A DNA stretch of 64,000 bases from Solanum dulcamara. Lineage: Eukaryota > Streptophyta > Magnoliopsida > Solanales > Solanaceae. The first letter of the stretch is position 1. Each line of letters opens with the position of its first letter. The translations under genes were made by a program, and so were the position numbers. Positions 1 to 11,229 of this stretch are shown here, piece by piece. The stretch is taken from positions 10,815,001 through 10,879,000 of the forward strand of contig NC_077243.1 in assembly GCF_947179165.1 (NCBI RefSeq), given 5' to 3'. The notes beneath the pieces are model-generated. The model searched no databases. It worked only from the letters and a program-made list of their open reading frames with translations, and had not been told where the DNA came from.

Positions 1-289
1 ACTATGGAAGACAGAAATTTAGAGGTAAGAATGTTGGATGGTGTGATGAGGGCAATGGAGGTATGGGTTGAAAGTGGATATGAGGTGTGTTGGGAGTTTG
101 AGAGGTCATAATCAATATAAAAAATATTTAAATTAACGCATATATAGACACTCATTGAATTTAATAACTTTTCATAAATTAAATTATTAAATTAATAAAT
201 AATTATATTCTTTGAGTAATTTATTTATTTTATATTATTAATGTGACACATACGTATAATACACATATTCTAAACTAGTTTATAAAAAT

Positions 290-540
290 AGGAATGTAAA
301 CAAATGAGAAAAATAGGAAAAAGAGATATGCACACGTGTGTGAACACACAAGTGATTTTTCCTTTTGAAAATGGAAAAAATGAGAAAGATGAAGATTGGA
401 AAAAGAAAACTCGTGTGAACGCACAATAAAAATAAAAAATACAGTCCATAAATAAAGACAAAAATTCAAGAAAAGCTACTATCCAAATTTGTCATGTGCA
501 AAGAAGCCTAATCCGTAGTTTCTCTCTCTGTATAGATAAA
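290..540 (+). repeat. Orphan copy of NF-YC upstream region
   Basis: This stretch aligns by eye with 23563-23790, the sequence just upstream of NF-YC copy B. Shared blocks include the aaaagagat-gcaca segment, the cacaagtgattttt segment, the catccaaatttgtc segment and a TTTCTCTCTC tract. No NF-YC coding sequence follows, so it looks like a promoter remnant left by duplication. The short reverse-strand reading frames over it are low complexity and were not taken as genes. Bases 1-289 hold nothing I recognise. Confidence 0.6.
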
Positions 541-1640
541 GCAAAGTTCAAAGTTTGAACTCTTTTATTCGGCATAAGAGATAAAAATAAATAATTCAAA
601 AATAAAATTTTGATATCATATTTAGAATAATATATTCATTATTTATACTATATTGATGAAATAAGTTATCACATTTATATGATGGATAATTTATTCCTGA
701 ATAATTAATCCCCAAATAATTATTTCTGAAATAACTTCTTTCCAATCAAACGATCTCTATCAGTCTTCTTCTATTTCTCGATCTGTGTTAGCCTTCAGGT
801 TCGAATAAGTTGAGTTTAGCTTTCTAATTTATTTTGCAACTATTAGTATCTTAGTTATATATTTTTATTTTCCCAATCACTTAACAATTTTTGTGTTTAA
901 AGCTACTTAGATTATTGTATAATTTATATTAAATAATACTGCATTTACATTCTTTCTAAAGAAATATTTTAAAAGAAAAAAAGCTCAACAAAAATTGATA
1001 ACAAAAAAATTCTTTTTATGGACATATTTACATAATAAAATATTCTTAAATAATATATATTCAGGTTAGTTCATATATTTTATTTATTTAAAACAAATAC
1101 TTAAATTAGATAGACAAACAGTCAAGAACTTTTCAAAACAAATTTTACAAATTAAATTAAGTCTAAATAATTGTCAAAGTACGATTAAATCATTAGTGAC
1201 ATATATAATTAACATTAAAAATAATTGTTGAGTTATTTATAATATATTAAGGGGGATACATTTTAATCATTTTTAATAAATTAAAAATATTTTTGATTCA
1301 ATAAATGAAAAAAGAGACAAATTTAATTCAACTGTTGCAAAAAATACATTTTAAAATCATTACTAATAATTAATAACATTTTAAACCCTTTTCCGTTAAA
1401 GTGTATGAGTCTTCATTCCCTCATTTGCCTACCACAGTTATACCGTACTTCAAGCATCATCGCTTGTATCTTTATTAGAATATTTGAAAAATCTAAATGG
1501 TTGTTACGTATTATTTTATAATATATTATATTGTATTTTATTGTATTTTATTATTTTAATGAATATAAAATTCGGATAGATTATATCGTTCTCTATTATT
1601 ACATTATATCACACATCAACAATTTGAATGACAAACCTAT
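540..1640 (+). repeat. Upstream block duplicated at about 4250-5370
   Basis: This AT-rich gene-free block is collinear with about 4250-5370. Matching landmarks are 'ttagccttca', 'agctactaagattattgt'-like text, 'ccttttccgttaaa', 'tgcctaccacagttata' and a TATATTGTATT-rich tract near 1530 and 5215. It is one arm of a large direct duplication upstream of the NF-YC genes. The second arm additionally carries a MITE at 4985-5178. No gene is visible in it. Confidence 0.6.
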
Positions 1641-1679
1641 AAAAAAATAGAGTTCAAGGTAAAGCTACTATTAAAAGAT

Positions 1680-2060
1680 ATGATAAATGATAAAATATTA
1701 TTATTAAATAATAAGTCAAGAAAAAATGAGAATAAAATATTAAGCTAATTACGTGATCACACCAAATTGACTATTACACAAAATGAAACCTTTTATCGTT
1801 ATCTAATAATGAATTTAAATAATATAATATAATAAAATTTAATTAACAATCAAAACAAAATATTATATTTAAACTTACGGTACAATACAATAAACAGGTA
1901 ACAACCATCCAAAGAAGTTTTTTTTTTCCTCTGCATATACACAGAGCACAGCTGCAACAAGTCCTCTACTATTCCTCTCTATATGTGAACTTAGAAAATA
2001 TTGCTAGTGAAACCACCTCACATAATCTATTTCTAAACTTTATATTATAAATAGATATGG
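1680..2060 (+). repeat. NF-YC promoter/leader duplicate P1
   Basis: First of five related segments that all carry 'aatattaagctaa', 'acacaaaatgaaac', 'accatccaaa', a TATA-like stretch and 'agagcac' in the same order. Here the TATA-like stretch is near 1934. It is followed by a leader resembling that of NF-YC copy A, with 'gtgaacttag' and 'accacctc', but no coding sequence follows. Confidence 0.6.
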
Positions 2061-2264
2061 ATGTTTTGGGATATTGATTTCACAACTTTCGTATACACAA
2101 TTAATAATCATAAAAAAGTTTGTATTCATTATTAATAGGAACTTATACTTTTTTTTTATTCACAATGTTTACTTAAATTTTTGATTTAATAATATTGACA
2201 TTATTTTAAAAAATAGTAGACTACGTGGTTTGATATTCACGTGCAATTCAAGTGCATCAAAACT

Positions 2265-2520
2265 AGTTAAATGATAAGTAAAGATAAAATGAAAATAAAA
2301 TATTAAGCTAACAACGTAATCGCACCAAATCAATTATAACACAAAATGAAACTTTTTATTAGTACTGAAGAGTGAATTTAAACGATACAATATAATAAAA
2401 TTTAAATAACAATCAAAACAAACACTTTATTTAAACTAATAGTACTTAACAACTATCCAAACTAAGTTTTTTTCCCCTCCATATGTAGAGAGCACAACTG
2501 TAACAAGTCCGTTATTAAAT
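2265..2520 (+). repeat. NF-YC promoter/leader duplicate P2
   Basis: Second duplicate of the NF-YC upstream segment. It has the same order of landmarks as P1, with a degenerate TATA-like stretch near 2480 followed by 'gagagcacaactg'. No open reading frame of NF-YC type follows. The 'tgatttaataatattg' block before it (about 2180-2260) also recurs at about 2560-2640 and 6690-6770. Confidence 0.55.
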
Positions 2521-2639
2521 GAAATTTACACTTTATTACTCTATTTATAATATTTACTTAAATTTTTTATTTAATAATATTGGCATTATTTTAAAAAAAT
2601 AGTAAACTACATGGTTTGGTATTCATGTGCAACTCAGGT

Positions 2640-2941
2640 GCATCAAAACTAGTTAAATAATAAGTAAAGATAAAATTAAAATAAAATATTAAGCTAACAA
2701 TGTGATCACACCAAATCGATTATTACATAAAATGAAACTTTTTATTGTTATTGAATAATGAATTTAAACTATGCAATATAATAAAATTTAAATAATAATC
2801 AAAATAAATATTTTATTTAAATTAATAATAATTAACAGCCATCCAAACTAAAGGTTTTATTTCCCCTTCTATATACACAGAGCACATCTATAACAAGTCA
2901 TATGCTATTCCTCTCTTCTGCATACCTCGTCCATAACGCCA
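2640..2941 (+). promoter_or_regulatory. NF-YC promoter duplicate P3, in front of the NF-YC pseudogene
   Basis: Third duplicate of the upstream segment. It has a TATA-like stretch near 2868 ('ctatatacac') and ends with 'cctcgtccataacgcca', nearly identical to the leader directly before the start codon of NF-YC copy A. It should be the original promoter of the broken gene at 2942. Confidence 0.5.
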
Positions 2942-3300
2942 ATGGAAAGCAACTCTGACCAGTCGGCAGCGGCTACGACTGCTCAGTCCGATGGGCAGTT
3001 GTATGGCCACCTACTACAACAGCAGTCCAAGTAGTTGCAGATGTTTTGGACTTCCCAGCGCCAGGAAGTTGAGCAGATTGACAATTTTAAGATCCACAAA
3101 CTTCCCATTTTCCGCATTAAGAAAATCATGAAATCCGACAAGGATATCCGTATAATATCTGACGAAGCACCCATCTCATTTGCTAAGGCATGTGAGATCT
3201 TCATTCAGGAGCTCAGCTTTCGTTCCTGGCTTTACGCCCAGGAATACAAGCGTCGGACTCTGAAAAAGAGCGACTTCATGGAGGCTATTAGGCACACTGA
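2942..3300 (+). pseudogene. NF-YC pseudogene (nonsense codon and lost 3' half)
   Basis: The reading frame from the ATG at 2942 matches NF-YC copy A over the N-terminal region. It stops at TAG 3032-3034, where copy A has a CAG glutamine codon. After the stop the frame stays open and reads the histone-fold core with a few changes: LPIFRIKKIMKSDKDIR, then ISDEAPISFAKACEIF, then RSWLYAQEYKRRTL. Similarity ends abruptly after the codons for R-H-T, where copy A continues IFDFLVDVV. The last helix and the whole Gln/Pro-rich C-terminus are missing, replaced by unrelated sequence. A product from a downstream start would lack part of the fold needed to pair with NF-YB. I read it as a recent tandem copy disabled by one nonsense change and a 3' breakpoint. 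Confidence 0.85.
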
Positions 3301-4150
3301 AAAAACAAAATGTAGTCCATGTTAGTAAACTGTATTGAAAAATATTAAAACAGTAATAACAACTAAAAATAATAAAACACAGAATCTGGAAATTTAATGC
3401 AAGAACAAAATTGAGCCCACTGACTGCACAGTGTGTCCTTAAGGAAATTATTCCCCTCAAAGTATCCGAGGTTTTGGAATCTTTCCTCCTAGGATAGAAC
3501 GATTTACTCACCAAAGTAGAGGTACTGCAAATCTTTGATGACTTCGACCCACTTGATGGCTGTATTTCACACGAGTTTTAGGAAGTGCAGAAAGAAGAAG
3601 AAGATGGTATATATTCAGAATTTCGTATGGAACATTCTGAGGATTAAGAGACATATATATAGACTGTTTGCACCTTTTAAGAAGAGGCACCTGTTGGGAA
3701 AAGATTTGTCTGTTGAGAAAAGGTTTGCAACTTTTCGGACAAGGTTGCAACCTTTCAAAAATCTGTTGGAAAAAACGGAGGGAAATATTTAAATTAATCC
3801 GGGAAAGAAACGGATCGCGGGTCGCGGGTCAGGATTTTTCCACTTAATTAATTAAATAAATAAATAATATTAATTAATTAAAATGTAAAAAAAAATTGGT
3901 CCAAAAGATTATCAATCATATCAATTGACCAAATCCGAAGCCGTAGCCGAAGCCAACCCGAGCGAGCGACGACGACGACGGCGCGAGGGGAGACCCTCTT
4001 CTTGACCCTTTAGCAACATGAAGGAGTGCTTCTACTTTTAAGTAGGAGACTTTTCATTTCCACCACCTATGTGGGACCAAAGCTTATTTAATAAAGCAAG
4101 AGAGAACATATCATTTTCTTCTCCACTTCTTTTCCCTCAATTTCTCATTC
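3301..4150. mobile_element. LTR-like fragment at the NF-YC pseudogene breakpoint
   Basis: This sequence replaces the expected 3' end of the NF-YC pseudogene. It contains GC-rich patches unlike the surroundings: a repeated 'gatcgcgggtcgcgggtc' patch near 3812-3830 and a GA/CG-rich run with repeated CGA near 3958-3990. It also has runs such as 'tgttgggaaaagatttg' and 'gtgggacc', typical of long terminal repeats of plant copia elements. I found no coding domain, primer site or paired repeat, so it may be a solo LTR or a fragment. The short frames at 3508-3792 read on both strands and are not supported as genes. Confidence 0.4.
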
Positions 4151-4984
4151 AAACTATCAATTAAATCCAACAATCCATAAATAAAGGCAAAATTAGTAGT
4201 TTCCTTCCCTCTCTCTTTATAAATAAAATAAAGCTGTACTTTTCTATTACTTTGTCCTTGTTAGCCTTCAAGTTCTAATAAGTTAAAGACTTCACTTTCT
4301 AATCTATTTTACTAATATTAGCATCTTAGTCATGTATTTTTATTTTTTCAATCACTAAACAATTTTAGTTTTTAAAGCTACTAAGATTATTGTATAATTT
4401 ATATTAAATAATATTGCATTTATACTGTTTCTAAAAAAATATTTTAAAAGAAAAAACTCAACAAAAATTAATAACAAAAATTTATCTTTTTATGAACTTA
4501 TACACATAATAAAATACTTTTAGACAATATATATTCATATTAATCCATACGTTAGTTCGTATATTTTATTTATTTAAAACAAATATTTAAATTAGATAGA
4601 CAAACAATCAAGAACTTTTGAAAACAAATTTTACAAATCAAATTAAATCTAAATAATTGTCAAAGTACGAAAAAATTAGTGACATATATAATTAACATTA
4701 AAATGTAGCTTTAAAATTGTTGAGTTATTTATAATATGTTAAGAGGGATAAATTTAAATCATTTTTTATAGAAAATTTTTGATTCAATAAATAAAAATAA
4801 GGCCAAATTTATTTCAATAGATGCAAAAAAAATACATTTTAAAATCATTTCTAACCGTTAATAACATTTTAATCCTTTTCCGTTAAATATACGAGTTCTC
4901 ATTCTGTCACTTGCCTACCACAGTTATACAGTACCTCAAGCATCATCACTTATACCTTCATTAGAATATTTGGAAAATTTAAAG

Positions 4985-5178
4985 TTAAAAGTCTGTTTGA
5001 GTTGACTTTTCATTTTGATTTATAAGCAAAAAGTTATAAGTTAGAATTTTATTTTAACTTAAAATTAAGTGTTTATAAGTATTTTTTTAATTTATTCAAA
5101 CACTTTCAAAAGTATTTAAAAGCTATTTTAGCTTAAAACACTTAAAATAAGCCAATTTAAATGGGCTCTTACAATCTA
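4985..5178. mobile_element. MITE-like element with degenerate terminal inverted repeats
   Basis: About 190 bp beginning near 'gtctgtttgagttgac' and ending near 'gccaatttaaatgggctc'. The two ends are imperfect reverse complements of each other. The interior ('aagtgtttataag', 'caaacactttcaaaag') resembles 23091-23285. It is absent from the corresponding place in the duplicate arm at about 1490, which supports an insertion. Confidence 0.5.
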
Positions 5179-5379
5179 TTTGGACATTGTTGCCTATTAT
5201 TTTATAATATATTATATTGTATTATATTGTGTTATATTATACTGTATTATTTTAATGAATGTGATGTTTGAATAAATTGTATCATTCTTTATCCTTACAT
5301 AATGTCATGTGTCAACAATTTGAATGGTAAACCTACAACAAAAGTAGAGTTCAAAGTAAAGCTACTATGAAAAAATAGG

Positions 5380-5660
5380 ATAAATAATAAAACATAATCA
5401 TTAAAGAATAAATAAAGATTAAGTGAGAATAAATTATTAAACTAACGACGAAATCACACCAAGTCAATCGTTAAACCAAATAAAACTTTTTATCATTATC
5501 TACCAATAAATTTAAATAATATAATACAATATAAATTTAAGTAACAAAATACAAACATTATAATTAAACTTATGGCACAATATAATAAACACGTAACAAC
5601 CATCCAAACAAGATTTTCTGTTTTCCTCCGTATATATAGACGAGCAAGGAAAATGAGCTA
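5380..5660 (+). repeat. NF-YC promoter/leader duplicate P4
   Basis: Fourth duplicate of the upstream segment. It retains a good TATA box at 5631-5639 (tatatatag) followed by 'acgagcaagg'. The leader is interrupted by unrelated sequence from about 5650, and a leader-like fragment ('taacaagtcatctactattcctc') reappears near 6610. No gene follows directly. Confidence 0.55.
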
Positions 5661-5699
5661 AAAGGGTTATTTGAGAGTGGAATGAAGGATAGGGGATTT

Positions 5700-6480
5700 C
5701 TATTTCTTTTTTCTTTTCGTTTGTTATAAACATTTAATTAGGGGTTAATTATGAAGAGATGGGGGTGATTTAAAATATTTATAAACTTAGGATAAAAAAT
5801 TAAAAGATCAAAAACTTTTAACAAAATCCAAAATTCCATCAATTTTCTCCATTTTCTAAACACATTTCTTCCTCTTTCTCTGTTCTCCCCTCTTCTCTTC
5901 TCTTCTCCCCAATTCTTTCTCCTTTATTCGATTTTCTTTGTTCTCCTCTCCTCTCTTCTTTTTTCTCTTCCCCAATTCTTTCACTCCGATTTGATTGTGA
6001 AAATTATTTAAAAAAAATTGATGAAAAGAAAAGAGAAGAGAGGAGAGGATATGTTGTTTATATAAACATGAGTTGTTCAAGCAATCAAGAGATGTTGTTT
6101 AAACAACCCTAAGTTGTTTAGTTCAAACAACATAAATTGTTCATACAACCAAAAGTTGTTTAGTTCAAACAATCAAAAGATATTTAAACAATCCTAAGTT
6201 GTTTAGGTATTTTTTTTTGATTATTTAGTTAAAATAATGAGAATAATTTAAATATCAGCTAGTTGTTTGGAGAAATATGAAAATATTTGCTAATTATTTT
6301 GGAGATCGAGATATGAAAACATTTGTTAGTTGTTTAGACAAATGTTTAAACATCTGCTAGTTGTTTGGAGGTGATGATGACGTGGAGGAGGGGAGGTTCG
6401 GGGAGGATGGGGCTGAGGGGTGGATGAGGGGCAGAAAAAAAAGAGGGGATCTTTTGTAAAATAAAATACTTGTGGGTTCT
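5700..6480. other. Gene-free insertion with pyrimidine tract and TTGTTTA repeats
   Basis: This stretch separates the two halves of promoter duplicate P4. It holds a CT-rich tract (about 5870-5980), a complementary GA-rich tract (about 6018-6050), and at 6050-6360 many short repeats around 'aagttgtttagttcaaaca', several of them imperfect inverted copies of each other. I recognise no family. The reverse-strand frame at 5856-6080 reads mostly Lys, Arg and Glu, as expected from the tract composition, and is not a gene. Confidence 0.4.
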
Positions 6481-6784
6481 TAAAATATGTGTCATTATCA
6501 CTCATTAAAAAAGAATATCTTTTACTTTATTTTCAAGACTTGTGTCCTATTTTTTTTATTTACACTCTCAAAAGTCTCTTTTAATTCACTCACCCGAGAG
6601 CATAGTTGTAACAAGTCATCTACTATTCCTCTGTCTGTGAACTTAGGAAATATCGCTCATCGAAGGCACTTCGCCCAAATCGATCGTTTACTTAAATTTT
6701 TTGATTTAATAATATTGACATTATTTTAAAAAATAATATAATACATAATTTGATATTCACGTGCATCAAAACTAATTAATTAAT

Positions 6785-7061
6785 AAATAAATAAATATAA
6801 AATGAAAATAAGATATTAAGCTAACATAAAGATCATATCAAATCAATCATTACACAAAATAATTTTTTTTATTATTACCAAATAATAAATTTAAACAATA
6901 ACTAAACATCAAAACAAATATTTTATATAAACTAACATTACAAAACAGTAAACAACCATCCAAGGTTTTGTTTCCTCCGTATATATAGAGAGCACCTCTC
7001 CTCTCACTCTGTGAACTTGTGAAAATATCACTACTGAAAAACCACCTCGTCCATAACGCCA
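6785..7061 (+). promoter_or_regulatory. Promoter and 5' leader of NF-YC copy A
   Basis: Fifth duplicate of the upstream segment, and the one that drives an intact gene. A TATA box (tatatatag) lies at 6980-6988, so transcription should begin around 7010-7020, giving a short leader of about 45 nt that ends in 'cataacgcca' before the ATG. No upstream ATG is present between the TATA box and the start codon. Confidence 0.6.
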
Positions 7062-7745
7062 ATGGCAAGCAACTCTCACCAGTCGGCAGCGGCGGCGGCG
7101 GCGACTGCTCAGTCCGACGGGTACTCGTATGACTACCTCCTACAGCAGCAGCCCGAGCAGCTGCAGATATTTTGGACTTCCCAGCGCCAGGAAATTGAGC
7201 AGATTGACAATTTTAAGAACCACAAACTTCCCATTTCCCGCACTAAGAAAATCATGAAATCCGACAAGGATATCCGTATGATATCTGCCGAAGCACCCAT
7301 CTTATTTGCTAAGGCATGTGAGATCTTCATTCAGGAGCTCACCCTTCGTTCCTGGCTTTACGCCCAGGAATGCAAGCGTCGGACTCTAGAAAAGAGAGAC
7401 TTCATCGAGGCGATTAAGCACACTGACATTTTCGATTTCCTTGTTGACGTGGTTCCTATGGATGAGATCGAGGAACAAGCTACTGGTTTTGGGCCTGGCA
7501 TGGTGGACTCCCCATTAAGTGGTGTTCCGTTCTGTTACCCACCAATGGGACAACCTGCTCCATCAATGAGACAACCTGCTCCACCCGGAGTGACGATTGG
7601 AAGGCGTGCTATGCCTTGGGTTGATCCCTCAGTGTACGTCCGGCCTCCGTTGCAGCCGTGGCAGTCCGTTTGGCAGGCTGCTGACGATAATTCCTATGCT
7701 ACTGGAGGGAACGGTGGACAGGGTAACCATGATCCTCAAAGGTAA
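7062..7745 (+). CDS. Nuclear transcription factor Y subunit C-like protein (copy A)
   Basis: A 227-residue intact frame. Residues 1-40 are Ala- and Gln-rich. Residues about 55-131 form the histone-fold domain of NF-YC: LPISRTKKIMKSDKDIR, then MISAEAPILFAKACE, then LTLRSWLYAQECKRRTL, ending TDIFDFLVDVVP. The C-terminus (about 140-227) is rich in Gly, Pro and Gln, as in plant NF-YC proteins of about 200-260 residues. Family knowledge: NF-YC pairs with NF-YB through the histone fold, and the pair joins NF-YA to bind CCAAT boxes in the nucleus. This copy deviates at sites that are strongly conserved as I know the family, for example RTKK for RIKK and SDKD for ADED. The last codons overlap a likely splice donor at 7742. 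If the intron is removed the protein ends one codon after Gln with Ser instead of Arg, so length is unchanged. A duplicated and diverging family member, probably functional. Confidence 0.9.
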   Translation: MASNSHQSAAAAAATAQSDGYSYDYLLQQQPEQLQIFWTSQRQEIEQIDNFKNHKLPISRTKKIMKSDKDIRMISAEAPILFAKACEIFIQELTLRSWLYAQECKRRTLEKRDFIEAIKHTDIFDFLVDVVPMDEIEEQATGFGPGMVDSPLSGVPFCYPPMGQPAPSMRQPAPPGVTIGRRAMPWVDPSVYVRPPLQPWQSVWQAADDNSYATGGNGGQGNHDPQR

Positions 7746-9509
7746 CTTGTCAGTTTCTTAATTCATAACCAGGGTTAGAAAAAAAAATTAATTTGTCAAG
7801 TCGAATTGCTTTTTTCCATTTTCGATAAAGGTAATAATTTTTTTTTTTGAATTTCTTTATGAGTAGCGACAAAGGGAACGTTTCCCCATGAGTGGTTTGT
7901 CTCCATGGAAGAAAATATTCACTAAGTTTCCACCCAAGGGGTTTGTTGTTAAAATTGCAATTTTTTTGTTCGTTGTTTTAATTTCTCACTATCAGATAGT
8001 AGCTACAAACATTTTCGCATTTTATATGTTTGCCTTCTTGCATTTAGGGCAATCTTAACTAAATTCAAGTACAGTACTTAAATAATTTTGTGCATTCTCT
8101 CTTTACTTATAACAACAATTATTTTCTACACTCTCTCATTGATGTTGCAACATGGAGATAGTAGTTGAATGTACAGTTTAGATTTTCATCAATCATCTCT
8201 TATATATTTTGCATCAGTAGAGAAAATGATTTGGCATATCTGGATTTTGTGGTTTCCGAATTTAGCGCAACATATTGATATGCTTTCACACGATTGTTTG
8301 ATTCCTCTATACTATAAAGGAGTTCATGATTGATTCTCTTAATTGGATTTTACAAGTTTTCTCAGAGTGGTAACTGTTATTGGTGTTGATGCCCAGATGG
8401 AGTCAAAGTATATGTTTCAATTTTCTTACCAATGCAATGATTATATATATATGCATGCTTGGGATATGCCATCCATAACCGTTACCTATTATCCTGAGAA
8501 ACAATTGATATCTGATGTCTTTATCGGTGTTGCAATGTACATCAGTAATAATTGGTCATGCTAATGCATATTGAACACGTGGCCGGTCGGTGAAGTGGGA
8601 TTAAATTTGTTTCTAACCCCATTGGCTTAAGAGTATGTCTCATAGGAAAGTAAATCCAGAGCAAGTCCGAAGAACTAGGATAGTTGTATTTGGTTAGTTA
8701 TAACCATTTTTTCTCCTTTTCTATCGTTTGCGTGAATGACAAGAAAGAGAAACCAGGATGGCTATGGTACCAGATATTTGGCACTTTGCATGAGTAGTTA
8801 GTGTGTCAACGACTTTCTCTTCATGGGAGAAGACTAGAAGCTCATCTATATATTTCCAATATCCGTGCCAGTAGGGGTTTTCCCACTTGGCTGGTTGGTG
8901 TTCGTCTTCTGATGCGTGTCATGTGCCATGCTTGTTCTCATTACTCTGAAAATTCATGTACGGCATTTTATTATTTGATAGAGAAAATGCATGGGGAAAT
9001 CTGATGTAGATTGTTTATAGTCTAGCTAGATCATGGTGACTTTGCCACCATCCTTGTGTTTTCTTTCATTGATGCTGAACTATCATTATAACAACCTCTA
9101 CTCATTAGCCTATTTATTCCAGCCCTCTCATAAATCCCTATTCATTAATCCTCTTGTATTCATGTTATTTCACTCATTTGTGGCATGTCTTGATTTGTTT
9201 GATATGATGTTGGCATCTTAGACTTGATTAAAAAAAATGTTGGCATCTTAGTTCTTAGGTGACACGATTGCTATGGTTAAATATGTAGTATCTGAAAAAA
9301 GGTTCTTATTCCACAGTTATCTATTGATGAGCTGTAGTTTCTTGATGTTGTTGTACTTGCGAGACTAAGCAACTAATTTATGTATTTATTATTTGTTTGC
9401 TGTAGTTTCTTAATATGGTTCTGTTTGAGATACAAGACACTGATTTCTCATTCACATGGTTCAATTTATTAAATGTTTGTAATAATTTTTCTATTTGATC
9501 TTGTTGCAG
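7742..9509 (+). other. Predicted 3' intron of NF-YC copy A
   Basis: A donor AG|GTAAC at 7742 and an acceptor 'ttgttgcag' ending at 9509 bound a 1768-bp intron. Removing it joins CAAAG to TTAA and places the stop codon TAA at 9511-9513. The same boundaries exist in copy B (24497 and 26200) at matching places, and intron sequence is conserved between the copies. The small frames inside (8343-8564, 8801-9004, 9033-9221) are not conserved as protein and were not called. Confidence 0.65.
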
Positions 9510-9745
9510 TTAAAGATCACGTTCTCTGTTGATCCAAATGCTCAGTGGCACAGCAGAAGCTATTAGTCACCAATGCTGCAGGTCCTCTCAGATGTGACTG
9601 CTTCTTATTGCTACTGTACTGTCTCAATAGTAATGACTTGAATCTTTTCGTTGTTTTGTCGATATAAAACTGTCTAGTTTATTTGAATGCTTATTGAGTC
9701 CTGGATTGTAGCGTATAATAAACTTATCTTACTTATCGCATAACT
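9510..9745 (+). other. Predicted last exon (stop codon plus 3'UTR) of NF-YC copy A
   Basis: Begins TTAAAG after the acceptor. It aligns with 26201-26430 of copy B, including 'gatccaaatgct', 'taatgacttgaatc' and a polyadenylation signal AATAAA at 9717-9722 (copy B 26393-26398). Confidence 0.6.
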
Positions 9746-9860
9746 ATTGTGTTATGTTACTATAATCAGTTCTCCTTCTGCCTTTAGTATTTTGACTAAT
9801 GCTCCTTGCTATAGTGGTATGATGGAGCCACCAAGGCTTATTCGTTATAGGATGATTCCT

Positions 9861-9950
9861 AAGCCTAGTGGGCAATTTGGTCCTGTGGTCAATGATGTAG
9901 GTGCTAAGCCTAGTGGGCAATTTGGCTTAGTGGTCAATAATGTAGGTGTA
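9861..9950 (+). repeat. 45-bp tandem duplication
   Basis: Two adjacent 45-bp units beginning 'aagcctagtgggcaatttgg' at 9861 and 9906. The corresponding flank of copy B (about 26535) has one unit, so the doubling happened in copy A only. Because 45 is a multiple of three, a 72-codon frame stays open across it (9747-9965), but nothing else supports coding. Confidence 0.8.
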
Positions 9951-9959
9951 GAACTTAGT

Positions 9960-10740
9960 GACTAGGGTGATTATGATTTCATCAGTTATGCAATCTTAAC
10001 ATAACTAAATTAGCACAATTGTTCTTTGCAAAGCTTGGATGGCACAACTAGTCTAATTTTCTAGATTAAATCACATTGACATAAATAAACCACTGAACCA
10101 TAAACATAGATGCATTCTAATACATACTACCAGTTTCAAACTCAAAACATTAATTAGCTTTCCCTTTGTTATAACTATGATATGTTTAAAAAGAGGGGAG
10201 ATTTGGATTAGGACCCTTGTCCCAAATAAACTTTGGGGTTGGCTGTTGACCTAATAATTACTTTGACCCGTTTTGATCCACCTGAAATTGATCCAACCTG
10301 CCCATTTTCCACCCCTACAATCATCTGTAATTCTTAATAATATGTCATGATCACTATTTGTGGTACATTATTACATTTTTAAAGAAATAGAGAATGCATT
10401 TGTTCCTTCTCTTCCTTACAAGTTTTATCTAATTCTGTCATTCTTAGTGAATGTAAAGAGATAGTAGCTTTAACATGAAGCGGTGTAGGAGGTTTTGCAA
10501 AAGACTATATTTTGTTAGTCATATGATCACACATATGGGAAATGATCAGATAAAAACAACAAGTTATAACTTATACTTTTGAGTCCAACTTCTATTTTTT
10601 GGACAGTATCTGAGTGAAGAAGTGATTTTCACTCTAATACAAAACAACGTGCCTTCTAGTTTAGGTTAATCAGATGACACAAGTCAGAGTTCATGTTGTT
10701 TTCAGCAGAATTGCAGTCTTAGACCTTGTGCAGAAGCATT
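9960..10740 (+). repeat. NF-YC 3' flank, repeated at 13105-13990 and 26580-27340
   Basis: Gene-free flank with shared landmarks 'gcaaagcttggatggcaca', 'tgatatgtttaaaaa', 'gtggtacattatta' and 'cagataaa-acaag'. It is a duplicated non-coding segment that travels with the NF-YC gene. I see no transposon ends. Confidence 0.6.
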
Positions 10741-11229
10741 GAGTAATACAATTCTCTGTTCAACCATATCAACAACATGGTTAAATCATTTTTATCATTC
10801 ATTAAGATTTTATACCAGATTTTTAATTATCAACTCAGTTCTAGCTTCTTTGTCACTATGTCGGTTGAAAAGGTTAAGATAAATATGTTAATTAAGGACT
10901 TCATTCTTGAAAAAGGAGGAAAACAGAAAACGTCATAAATAGTATTTTCAAAGTAGAAAAGGAAGTTAGTAGATGTATTTGCACCTTCACCAAAAAAACC
11001 AAGAATCAAATTGTTCAGCACTAAATTTTTTTCCATATTTACTTGCCTTCTTTTAGTAAGAAAATCAAAGTTAACTAAATCTAAAATAGATTATAGATAT
11101 TATGATAAAGTCAAATATGAATTCCTATCTATTCATGGAAGTATAATTACAGCCTAAAATTCAAAAAAATCCTCACGATGTTATATAAAAGACCAAAGAA
11201 AATATAAGGAAGAAAATTTAGCAAGGAAA

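Noticed and set aside
5856..6080. Lys/Arg/Glu-rich reverse-strand frame
   Set aside because: Product of adjacent CT and GA tracts; no conserved feature.
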